From CASQEL01 sp036655975 (GTDB lineage: Bacteria > Desulfobacterota > Desulfovibrionia > Desulfovibrionales > Desulfovibrionaceae), in contig JAVVPD010000112.1 of assembly GCA_036655975.1 (NCBI GenBank), positions 1 through 6,708 on the forward strand: 6,708 nucleotides of DNA. Direction: 5' to 3'. The notes below the pieces were generated by a model, which was not told the DNA's origin, made no database searches, and saw only the letters and a list, made by a program, of their open reading frames with translations. Shown here piece by piece: positions 1 through 5,142 of this stretch (positions within the stretch are counted from its first letter, which is position 1; each line of letters opens with the position of its first letter). Both the position numbers and the translations under genes were made by a program.

Positions 1-384
1 AGCTTTTTTCGCCACATAGCCCGCCGCCATAGCACTGCCGCCGGCGGCGGCAAGCCCCTTACCCATTTGGGCCATGTGTTTGGTGGCATCACGCCCTGCA
101 TCGCGCACACCTGCCAAGGTGCGGCGCAGGGCTGATCCGCTCCGCTCTGCTCCTTTGAGTTGTTGCTGTAACTCGCGGGCGTTGCGGCCCGTAGCATCCA
201 TACTACGGGCCGCTTCGGTGCCGTCTGCCGCCATTTGTTTGAGAAAACGCCCGTCTGGCCCCCGCTGCCGCCCGCTTTGCTGTACTTTATCCGCAGATTT
301 GGCAACGCTATCCAAGGCTTTTACGGCGGGCTTGGTCATATCATCTTTAAGCGCAATCTCTACTTGTACCTGCATATCACTCAT
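1..384 (-). CDS. Tape-measure protein, N-terminal part (Mu gp42-like), runs off the left edge
   Basis: This is the first 128 codons of a gene that continues beyond base 1 with no stop. In contractile-tailed phages the tape-measure protein fills the tail lumen, sets tail length and is chaperoned by the products of the gene just upstream. The visible part starts MSDMQVQVEIALKDDMTKPA and is polar and helix-prone, with an ELQQQLKGAE-type coiled-coil stretch around residues 70-80. It then has an Ala/Gly-rich segment (about residues 107-125) that could begin a hydrophobic region. The ATG at 384-382 is preceded by GAGGA with a 7-base spacer; this Shine-Dalgarno overlaps the TGA that ends the frameshifted chaperone (397-395), which suggests translational coupling. 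The assignment rests mainly on position directly after the gp41 chaperone, because too little of the protein is visible for a firm family match. Confidence 0.8.
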   Translation of the reverse strand, partial: MSDMQVQVEIALKDDMTKPAVKALDSVAKSADKVQQSGRQRGPDGRFLKQMAADGTEAARSMDATGRNARELQQQLKGAERSGSALRRTLAGVRDAGRDATKHMAQMGKGLAAAGGSAMAAGYVAKKA

Positions 385-394
385 GGCTGTTTCC

Positions 395-885
395 TCATTG
401 TTTTCGCGGATGTCTGCGGCGGCGCAGGCTTTTGTAGACTTTAGCTTTCGTTTTTTTAGGGGGATAGAAGATATCCAGATAGCTCCGCAATTGCGGGATA
501 GTGAGTTGCCGGATGTCCTGAAGGCTGAGGCCCTGCCGCAACAGCGCGGCCTCTGCTAGTCGGATGTCACGGCAGGGGCCTTGCTCACGGCGACGAGCTT
601 TTTTTGCAATTCGTCCTCCGCTGCCGAAAGAATGCCGTATTCAGAAGATTCCAGCCCTGCCAACAGATCGGCATTGATAGCTTTATCCTGTAAGCTCCCC
701 AAGCTGGTGATGGTTTGCGCCCACTTATGGCGGCTGATACGGGCGGGGCAGGCGTTTTCGCCCGCGTCTTCAATGGCGTTTTCCACATCTTCCAGCGTGG
801 CAAGGCGTAATTCAAAATCTTTGTGGCATACGCCGTCCACGCACAATCCGTATTGTAACATTCCGGTAACGGTAATATCTTTCAT
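395..885 (-). CDS. Frameshifted tail assembly chaperone (gp41 plus -1 frame extension, G-GT type)
   Basis: The first 96 codons are shared with gp41. A -1 slip on A AAA AAG (604-598) would move ribosomes into a frame that stays open for 67 codons (598-398) and stops at TGA 397-395, giving a predicted 163-residue fusion. The extension begins ARRREQGPCRDIRL and contains LQDIRQLTIPQLRSYLDIFY; it ends in a basic tail (KSLRRRRHPRKQ). Upstream of the slip, the -1 frame is closed by a TGA about 14 codons earlier and contains no ATG, so shifting is the natural way to express it. In lambda G/GT and equivalent pairs, the short form and the fusion together chaperone the tape-measure protein and are absent from the finished tail. 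The slip signal and open frame are seen directly; the chaperone role is inferred from family and position. The efficiency of shifting cannot be read from sequence. Confidence 0.82.
556..885 (-). CDS. Tail assembly chaperone, Mu gp41-like (unshifted form)
   Basis: This 109-residue acidic protein starts MKDITVTGMLQYGLCVDGVC and resembles the Mu/FluMu gp41 family of short tail assembly proteins. It sits where that gene lies in Mu, between the tail tube and tape-measure genes. The middle part (LRLATLEDVENAIEDAGE, residues 27-44) is the recognisable portion. The ATG at 885-883 lies 3 bases after the tube gene's TAA, with GAGGA inside the end of the tube gene as ribosome-binding site (spacer 8). 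The unshifted product ends with VAVSKAPAVTSD at TAG 558-556. By analogy with lambda gpG it should be made in excess over the frameshifted form and act in the cytoplasm during tail assembly rather than being part of the virion. Confidence 0.85.
   Translation of the reverse strand: MKDITVTGMLQYGLCVDGVCHKDFELRLATLEDVENAIEDAGENACPARISRHKWAQTITSLGSLQDKAINADLLAGLESSEYGILSAAEDELQKKLVAVSKAPAVTSD
583..619 (-). promoter_or_regulatory. Programmed -1 ribosomal frameshift signal
   Basis: On the minus strand the in-frame codons are TTG CAA AAA AAG CTC. They contain the slippery heptamer A AAA AAG (604-598) in the correct phase for tandem -1 slippage. A strong Shine-Dalgarno-like GGAGGA lies at 619-614, 9 bases upstream of the heptamer, much like the internal stimulator of E. 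coli dnaX. Downstream structure is less clear: GCTC (598-595) could pair with GAGC (586-583) around an 8-base loop, but this stem starts on the last base of the heptamer and may be too close to act as a classical stimulator. Confidence 0.85.
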
Positions 886-888
886 GGC

Positions 889-1269
889 TTATTCCTCAAT
901 TTTGTTAACGGCAAACATGGTTAAATCGCGCTTGGCTTCGCCTTCGCTTTCGTAAGCATCGGACACATCTTGCACCACACAATCCGTATAGGCGGTGCGC
1001 TTGCCCTTGCCGGACACGGGATAGATGACCAATTTAGCCCCGACGACCTCTGACCAATTCAGCTCCGCCGTGCCGTTGACGGGAATGGGCACGGCCACGC
1101 TCAATTCATAGGTGGCAACGCCCGTGCAATAACCCGCAATGCGGCGGGCACGGTTCATGGTTTTGACGGGCATCCGGCCTGTGCTTTCTTTAGCGCTGAA
1201 GGAAGTGCATTCGATTTCGCGCCCGTCTACTTCAAGGACGATTGCGCCCACATATTCGTGTAATGCCAT
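889..1269 (-). CDS. Tail tube protein, Mu gpM-like
   Basis: This 126-residue protein starts MALHEYVGAIVLEVDGREIE and is of the size and style of Mu gpM tube proteins, which stack as hexamers to form the inner tube of contractile tails. Recognisable parts are the N-terminal strand-rich segment, the RMPVKTMNRARRIAGY stretch (about residues 32-47) and a C-terminal half that is mostly beta-prone (YELSVAVPIPV, about residues 54-64). The start is firmly set by AAGGAG with a 7-base spacer before ATG 1269-1267. The stop TAA (891-889) is followed 3 bases later by the gp41 start. In Mu the tube gene directly follows the sheath gene; here more than 1.1 kb with an opposing gene separates them, so the source of its transcript is an open question. 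Confidence 0.88.
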   Translation of the reverse strand: MALHEYVGAIVLEVDGREIECTSFSAKESTGRMPVKTMNRARRIAGYCTGVATYELSVAVPIPVNGTAELNWSEVVGAKLVIYPVSGKGKRTAYTDCVVQDVSDAYESEGEAKRDLTMFAVNKIEE

Positions 1270-1301
1270 AGGTATTCTCCTTTGGGGCTATAAATAGTGA
1301 A

Positions 1302-1332
1302 GCCCGCACAGCCACAATAGTGGCTGGCGGGC
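1302..1332. other. Hairpin in the leader of the tail tube gene
   Basis: The plus strand shows GCCCGC, a 2-base bulge, AGCCAC, loop AATA, GTGGCT, a 1-base bulge, GCGGGC. This gives 6 + 6 base pairs with one small internal asymmetry. On the minus strand it lies about 33 bases before the tube ATG and is followed by TTCACTATTTATAG, which is only partly U-rich. It could be a weak terminator, an attenuator or a transcript-stabilising or processing hairpin. The fold is visible; the function is not. Confidence 0.5.
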
Positions 1333-1429
1333 GGTAGGAAAGGCTGCACTAGTTCAGTACTCTGTTGGCCTTGTGTGGGGGCAATAGGGTTTAGTTTTCT
1401 AGCACCTCCTTGGCGCGGCTACACAGGAC

Positions 1430-1458
1430 TTGCGGTGTGGCTGCTATACCAGTATGCT
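1430..1458 (+). promoter_or_regulatory. Weak promoter candidate for the inserted gene
   Basis: TTGCGG (1430-1435) and TATGCT (1453-1458) are separated by 17 bases, and the second overlaps the palindrome at 1446-1463. The matches to sigma-70 consensus are only 3/6 and 4/6. An alternative -10, TCTAAT (1474-1479, 5/6), would give a leader of about 27 bases before the preferred ATG at 1513 but has no good -35. That could suit a promoter needing an activator bound at the palindrome. Both are tentative. Confidence 0.2.
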
Positions 1459-1463
1459 GGTAT
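1446..1463. promoter_or_regulatory. Operator-like perfect palindrome upstream of the inserted gene
   Basis: ATACCAG, spacer TATG, CTGGTAT: two perfect 7-base arms around a 4-base centre, 18 bases in total. It lies 50 bases before the preferred start of the HELMH protein and overlaps or abuts the candidate promoter elements on both strands. The size and symmetry suit a dimeric helix-turn-helix repressor or activator site. No regulator gene is visible in the window. A short RNA hairpin is the alternative. Confidence 0.4.
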
Positions 1464-1481
1464 GAATAGTTATTCTAATCA

Positions 1482-1510
1482 ATTATTAGCGCAGTACACG
1501 GAGTTAACAA
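1482..1510 (-). promoter_or_regulatory. Candidate leftward promoter for tail tube and downstream genes
   Basis: On the minus strand TTGTTA (1510-1505) and AATAAT (1487-1482) are separated by exactly 17 bases, matching the sigma-70 consensus at 4/6 and 5/6 positions. Transcription would start near 1475, read through the palindrome at 1446-1463 and reach the tube gene after a leader of about 200 bases. It might restore expression of the genes left of the insert. The region is AT-rich, where chance matches are common, so this is tentative. Confidence 0.25.
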
Positions 1511-1512
1511 AT

Positions 1513-2274
1513 ATGGAAACTATAACCATCAAACATTTAACATCAAATCCCCGTATTCTCAGCATGGCGGAATGCATTGAAAACCGTGTTGGCACTGCCA
1601 TTGAAATTGCTGCTAATCCACCAGAGCGGCAAAAAAGAGCCCCCGCGTTTCTTGGTTGGAATCATTTTCGGCGATGTTTTACTCTTTTAATTATTCCTGA
1701 GGCTCCACCGTCAGATATGATAATCAGCCATGAATTGATGCATGCGATTATGGCAATTGAAGGATTTCCCTCCTTGATTACACTCGGGCCGATGCCAGAT
1801 TATATAAATTATAAAGTTGTACATACGTTTGATACTGTGATGCATGTTGACGTATGGCAAATGCAAGAACGTTTTGGGTTCAGTGAAAAAGAGCAATTCA
1901 ATTATGGAATTGAAAAAATGCTTATTCCGAGAATGGAGCGTGGTGACCTTTTTTCTGACGTTCCTCATGGAGAAGGTGTGTGCCATTTGCTTTGTCACCT
2001 CTGCGCTGTGCAATTTTGTCCAGCGGATGTAGAAATAAAACAGCGTGCCTTGGCAATGGCCCCAGAAGCACTAGGTAAATTTTACCCCAACTTTCAACGG
2101 TGCTGTGACAAAATATATGCAGCACTGCCGCTTAATGCCTCTAACGCTTTTACGCTTTTTGAAAGCCTCCTCAGTGAATTTCAGTTTCATGGTCAAGTAT
2201 GCGCTCCTGCTTACAACATTGTTCCCCCAACAAAGGATTTTCGGGAAATAGTGTATAATAGCCTCTGCATGTGA
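1513..2274 (+). CDS. Putative HExxH metallopeptidase, moron-type cargo gene (unknown function)
   Basis: This is the only convincing plus-strand gene in the window, lying between sheath and tube genes that are normally adjacent. I prefer the ATG at 1513 (253 residues), which has GGAG at 1500-1503 with a 9-base spacer; the frame is also open upstream to a GTG at 1375, but that start has no ribosome-binding site. The key motif is HELMH at residues 73-77 within IISHELMHAIMAIEGFP, the zinc-binding and catalytic signature of many metallopeptidases. Further histidines follow in VVHTFDTVMHVDVW (about residues 103-115), where a third ligand might lie. A Cys/His cluster, CHLLCHLC, occurs around 157-164, with another Cys at 169. 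No signal peptide or membrane segment is evident from the preferred start, so a cytoplasmic protein is likely. GC is about 42%, well below its neighbours, which points to separate acquisition. I do not recognise a named family; a non-catalytic zinc protein is possible. Confidence 0.75.
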   Translation: METITIKHLTSNPRILSMAECIENRVGTAIEIAANPPERQKRAPAFLGWNHFRRCFTLLIIPEAPPSDMIISHELMHAIMAIEGFPSLITLGPMPDYINYKVVHTFDTVMHVDVWQMQERFGFSEKEQFNYGIEKMLIPRMERGDLFSDVPHGEGVCHLLCHLCAVQFCPADVEIKQRALAMAPEALGKFYPNFQRCCDKIYAALPLNASNAFTLFESLLSEFQFHGQVCAPAYNIVPPTKDFREIVYNSLCM

Positions 2275-2347
2275 GGGGTTGCCAGTGGGGGTTTTCACCC
2301 GCTTCTATTTCGTATTCAATGCCGTGTATTTCAACAATTTTTTTCAT
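2171..2347 (-). CDS. Small reading frame of unknown function after the tail sheath gene
   Basis: This 58-codon frame starts MKKIVEIHGIEYEIEAGENP at ATG 2347-2345. It has a plausible ribosome-binding site, AAGGA, about 9 bases upstream and lies on the same strand as the phage operon, beyond the hairpin that follows the sheath gene. The first 24 codons are unique sequence; from codon 25 on the frame is antisense to the 3' end of the HELMH gene. It may be a real small protein, or the 5' remnant of a phage gene whose remainder was replaced when the cargo gene arrived. I recognise no family. The acidic N-terminal portion looks more protein-like than the rest. Confidence 0.4.
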   Translation of the reverse strand: MKKIVEIHGIEYEIEAGENPHWQPLTCRGYYTLFPENPLLGEQCCKQERILDHETEIH

Positions 2348-2376
2348 GGGTGCTTGTCCTTTGTGCGAAGGTTTTG

Positions 2377-2410
2377 AGCAAAGCCCCGCTTGCGGGCGGG
2401 GCTTTGCTTT
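2377..2410 (+). terminator. Strong hairpin terminator downstream of the inserted gene
   Basis: AGCAAAGCCCCGC (2377-2389) pairs perfectly over 13 bases with GCGGGGCTTTGCT (2396-2408) around the loop TTGCGG. On the plus strand the hairpin ends in GCTTTGCTTT, a modest U-rich tail, about 100 bases after the HELMH gene stop. On the minus strand it starts immediately after the sheath stop codon (TAA 2411-2409) and ends CTTTGCTC followed by AAAACC, so it lacks a proper U-tract there. The most natural reading is termination of the plus-strand cargo transcript, with possible partial action on the leftward late operon. Confidence 0.65.
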
Positions 2411-3830
2411 ACAACAACAAGTCAATCCGCCCCGCAAACACGTGCAGGCCATTGACCACATCCGCCGGAATCTTCGCATTTAGGCGGTTAACGTCTTGGC
2501 TATCGCGTTCGCAAATCACGCCCTCGGCATTGGCCTCTACTTCTTCCAGAATTTCCAGTTCTTCCATTTTTCTGAGTACGTCCAGGATTTCAGAGCGCAC
2601 CTTGGCTGGGGTACGGGCGGACAGCTTTTCCCGTGGGAAGCGCAGGCTGATGCGTTCGCGCACGGCCTTGCGTACATAGTCCAGTGTGCGAATAGTTGTA
2701 ATATCCAACAAGCTTACATCGGTGACGTTTTCAGCATTTCTGGTATAGGTGCTTAAGGCGCGGACAATTTGCACCACTTCACCCGCGCCTACTTCCAGCG
2801 GGGTGATTCCGTTTTTCAGGGCTATTTCTTGTTCGTTGCGGCTCAGGCGTTTTTCCACGGGGGGCGCGGCAATGCCGATGAGGGGCAGCGTATTCAGGGG
2901 GCGGGCGGGGTCTTCCTCACTGGCCAGCACGGCGGCGTAGGCGGCGGACACGCGGCATGGGGGGCTGAGGGTGGCGGGCAGACAGGCCAGCGTAAGGCGG
3001 CCCGCGTTAATCAGCCCGGCAAGGGTGGTGTTTTGGGCTAAAGTGCTTGTGCTGGCGCATACCCCAATGGCCCCGCGTTGTTCCAAAGCGTGGCCCGTGG
3101 CGTTAATATGCTCCCGCAAGGCCACAAGCTGAGCCTGTACTGCCCACGGAATAGAAATAATCGTATAGTGTTCCGCAAAAACAGAGGCCAACGCAGCCTC
3201 GATAGCCGGGTCTTGCTGCCCGCCCACCATGGGGGTGAGTGTGCCGGACAAACCTGCAGCCGTACTTTCATAGCGGAGGATTATACTATTGCCCAAAGTA
3301 CCCTTGTTTTTAGCTTTAATGGTTAAGGTGCCCCCCTCAACACTGCCTACGGTGGCGGTAATGGGCAAATCGGCTTTGTCTTGCAGGGCTGTTAATAAAT
3401 CTGCGGCGGCTTGTGCGGCGGTGTCACCACCGCTCACGGCAATGGCAACGCTGGTATCGTCCACATGCAATATGAGTACACCTTGACTGGTAGCCGTGCC
3501 CGTAAGCGCAAGGGAGCCGCTGGCGGCAATACCCGCTGAGGCATCGGCTACGGGCAATAAGGTTAAGTCCAGATAGGGATTGGCCTTAATGGCGGCCCGC
3601 ACCATCAAATGGGCCTGCGAGCCATAGCCGCACAGCACGGCGGCTTGTTCGTCCGAATACATTTGCACAGGTTCTAGTGGGGCGGCTAAGACCGTTTGGG
3701 CCAGCAGCAACAGGCGCTGAGCATTGGCGGGCAAGGTACGCACGGCAAGACGGGTGTTGAATTCAATATATTTCCCCGGTTTGCGGATGCTGGCGGGGAG
3801 GGTATCAAAGGCGATATGCGGGCTTGCCAT
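2409..3830 (-). CDS. Contractile tail sheath protein, Mu gpL-like
   Basis: This 473-residue protein is close to the usual length of Mu-type sheath proteins (about 500). It starts MASPHIAFDTLPASIRKPGK, the characteristic opening of the family. A surface-domain segment follows (about residues 95-205), rich in Ala, Gly, Ser and Thr, with strands such as VLILHVDDTSVAIAVSGG and GGTLTIKAKNKGTLGNSIIL. The C-terminal part (about 300-473) has the conserved sheath-core style PLIGIAAPPVEKRLSRNEQE and NGITPLEVGAGEVVQIVRAL. The sheath polymerises around the tube and contracts on infection to drive it through the envelope. AGGAG with a 7-base spacer precedes the ATG, which lies 3 bases after the gp38 stop. 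The stop codon abuts the large hairpin at 2377-2408. Confidence 0.93.
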   Translation of the reverse strand: MASPHIAFDTLPASIRKPGKYIEFNTRLAVRTLPANAQRLLLLAQTVLAAPLEPVQMYSDEQAAVLCGYGSQAHLMVRAAIKANPYLDLTLLPVADASAGIAASGSLALTGTATSQGVLILHVDDTSVAIAVSGGDTAAQAAADLLTALQDKADLPITATVGSVEGGTLTIKAKNKGTLGNSIILRYESTAAGLSGTLTPMVGGQQDPAIEAALASVFAEHYTIISIPWAVQAQLVALREHINATGHALEQRGAIGVCASTSTLAQNTTLAGLINAGRLTLACLPATLSPPCRVSAAYAAVLASEEDPARPLNTLPLIGIAAPPVEKRLSRNEQEIALKNGITPLEVGAGEVVQIVRALSTYTRNAENVTDVSLLDITTIRTLDYVRKAVRERISLRFPREKLSARTPAKVRSEILDVLRKMEELEILEEVEANAEGVICERDSQDVNRLNAKIPADVVNGLHVFAGRIDLLL

Positions 3831-3833
3831 GAT

Positions 3834-4052
3834 TTACTCCTGCGCGTGGCTGTCGGTAAGATTGACGTGTTCAGTTATGCCAAGAAAATCCGACGTGTCT
3901 GTCACAACCTGTACGTCACCATCGGCTACGCGGCGGCGATAATAGGCTGTATTTTCTACAGTCACGGGAACAGAATCTGTAATGTAGCGGCGGGGATTGT
4001 CCGCCATGGGCACACGTAAACCTTGGGTGGCGATAATGGTTATGGTAGACAT
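3834..4052 (-). CDS. Small DUF2635-type protein, Mu gp38-like
   Basis: This 72-residue protein starts MSTITIIATQGLRVPMADNP and continues with RRYITDSVPVTVENTAYYRRRVADGDV. The combination of a short strand, a PRRYI-type motif and a YYRRRVADGDV segment is typical of the small DUF2635 proteins encoded just before the sheath gene in Mu-like phages. Its molecular role is not well defined; position suggests head-tail joining or tail assembly. AGGAG lies just ahead of the ATG (spacer 7), and there is a 9-base gap after the gp37 stop. It is followed 3 bases later by the sheath gene. Confidence 0.82.
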   Translation of the reverse strand: MSTITIIATQGLRVPMADNPRRYITDSVPVTVENTAYYRRRVADGDVQVVTDTSDFLGITEHVNLTDSHAQE

Positions 4053-4061
4053 AGAAAGCTC

Positions 4062-4739
4062 CTATACGGGAATATTCAGGGTTAACTGGTCTTCGGCCAT
4101 GGGGGCATCGCGGGTGAGATCCTGTGGGGGTTTAAGCCAATAGCGTAAAGCCAAAGTGTTGAGGGGCACATAGTGTGGGTGTTCCGCACCGGGGAATGTT
4201 TCGTCCACAGGCGGTACATAGCCTGTGTTTGGGGGATCTGCGGGCAAAGGTAGGGGCGCGGCGCAAGGCTCTTGGGTATGAATGTCCACAAAGCTTGTCC
4301 AATTTTGGGCGAATACGGAGATTGCCCGTGACCCCGTGCCCGCATTAAACAGAGAGCGAATGTCCCGAGGGCGTAAATAATCTACCCCCTCAAGGGCAAA
4401 ATCCTGTAAGGCTATCAGGCGGCCCACATCATTAAGCAGTTGATATGTGCCTATCTTACCCTCCCCCCCGTGGCGGGTGGCTTTTTCGCTCCGTAAGGAT
4501 TTTGCCGCCACAATGGTGGTAAAGCGCAATTCTACGCGCCAGCGGGTTTGAGCGGTATTTAAAGGAGTGGGAGTGCCACTACCCTTAAAGGTAACCCACA
4601 CGGCGGGCAGTGCGCGGATAACATCCTCCCACGCGCCCATTAATTCACCGCCGTAGGAACCGACAAAGCGTAGATAGGGCAATTTTGCAGCTTTAATGCG
4701 TTCAATGATACCATTTTCGATTTCGTGGATTCGGTACAT
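4062..4739 (-). CDS. Mu gp37-like protein (DUF1834 family), head-tail joining region
   Basis: From the chosen ATG (4739-4737) this encodes 225 residues beginning MYRIHEIENGIIERIKAAKL. The segment YLRFVGSYGGEL to LPAVWVTFKGSG (about residues 20-54), followed by RWRVELRFTTIVAAKSLRSE, matches the style of the Mu gp37/DUF1834 proteins, small tail-completion-like factors of the neck region. The start overlaps the gp36 stop as TGATG, with AAGGG about 8 bases upstream. The frame is open 38 codons further to another ATG, but that extension lies inside gp36, has odd composition and lacks family resemblance. The C-terminal half contains a Pro-rich stretch (APLPLPADPPNTGYVPPVDE), probably a linker. The exact role is inferred from position. 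Confidence 0.82.
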   Translation of the reverse strand: MYRIHEIENGIIERIKAAKLPYLRFVGSYGGELMGAWEDVIRALPAVWVTFKGSGTPTPLNTAQTRWRVELRFTTIVAAKSLRSEKATRHGGEGKIGTYQLLNDVGRLIALQDFALEGVDYLRPRDIRSLFNAGTGSRAISVFAQNWTSFVDIHTQEPCAAPLPLPADPPNTGYVPPVDETFPGAEHPHYVPLNTLALRYWLKPPQDLTRDAPMAEDQLTLNIPV

Positions 4740-5140
4740 CACCACACCCTTTCGCCCGCGTAAAATGTGGGCCCACTCCCGCCGCCTACAGGAGGCGTGG
4801 GGGGCTGTTGACTCGGAATATCCGCAAGGCCCTTGGCTACATTTTTGAGCCACGCTATGGCGGCGTCGTAACGGCGGGTGACGGATTCCGCGTCTTGCGC
4901 GTAGCTGTTACCGCATAAATGGTAACGGGCCATGCTGTTGATATAGCCCACGAGCACCCGAGGTACGGGATTCAAGGGCACGGCATAACGGCACGCTAGA
5001 TATGAATCGGCTTCATCCGAGGCCCGCGCTAAGGCGTCATTAACACGGGCCTCGTTAATCGTGCCGTCGGGATTGCCCGCCAAGTCCTGCACTTCATCTA
5101 AGCCGAATTGGTTTATGAGTCCGGCTTGGGTAGAATACAC
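4739..5140 (-). CDS. Mu gp36-like protein (DUF1320), head completion / connector type
   Basis: From the GTG at 5140-5138 this encodes 133 residues reading VYSTQAGLINQFGLDEVQDL (initiator Met). It has the family's helical pattern and the segment RVNDALARASDEADSYLACRY (about residues 32-52), then PRVLVGYINSMARYHLCG. DUF1320 proteins are encoded between capsid and tail genes in Mu-like phages and are thought to act in head completion or the connector. I chose GTG because GGTGGA lies 6 bases upstream, overlapping the capsid stop, and because homologues usually start at this point. An in-frame TTG at 5155 is possible but has no ribosome-binding site. The C-terminus is Pro/Gly-rich (SQQPPTPPVGGGSGP). 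Its stop overlaps the gp37 start by one base. Confidence 0.83.
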   Translation of the reverse strand: MYSTQAGLINQFGLDEVQDLAGNPDGTINEARVNDALARASDEADSYLACRYAVPLNPVPRVLVGYINSMARYHLCGNSYAQDAESVTRRYDAAIAWLKNVAKGLADIPSQQPPTPPVGGGSGPTFYAGERVW

Positions 5141-5142
5141 GG

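Noticed and set aside
585..815. 76-codon minus-strand frame overlapping gp41, considered as the frameshift partner (-2/+1)
   Set aside because: This frame stops at 587-585, only a few codons after the slippery site, so it cannot produce an extension; the -1 frame is open for 67 codons.
74..955. Plus-strand open frames of 161 and 124 codons
   Set aside because: They are antisense to the tape-measure and gp41 genes, have low-complexity Ser/Arg/Ala composition and no ribosome-binding sites. The minus-strand genes have family matches and good start signals.
1375..1512. GTG-initiated N-terminal extension of the HELMH protein (46 extra residues, with a hydrophobic GLAVWLLYQYAG stretch resembling a membrane segment)
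   Set aside because: There is no ribosome-binding site at 1375, and the extension spans the palindrome and candidate promoter elements. The ATG at 1513 has GGAG at a suitable distance.
1711..2125. Minus-strand frames of 100 and 67 codons opposite the HELMH gene
   Set aside because: They are shadows of the plus-strand gene in AT-rich DNA, with no start signals or recognisable protein features.
2254..2259. Perfect TATAAT box on the plus strand
   Set aside because: It lies inside the coding sequence (codons for VYNSL), has no -35 hexamer at 16-18 bases, and is followed directly by the terminator region.
2071..2298. 75-codon minus-strand frame overlapping the 58-codon frame
   Set aside because: It has no ribosome-binding site and is almost entirely antisense to the HELMH gene; the 58-codon frame has the better start.
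3038..3326. Open frames on both strands within the sheath gene
   Set aside because: They are out-of-frame shadows; the sheath protein is continuous and full length through this region.
4740..4853. 38-codon N-terminal extension of gp37
   Set aside because: It lies wholly inside gp36 in another frame, has unusual composition (CSQGPCGYSE, RRREWAH), and the downstream ATG has a Shine-Dalgarno and the classic TGATG overlap.
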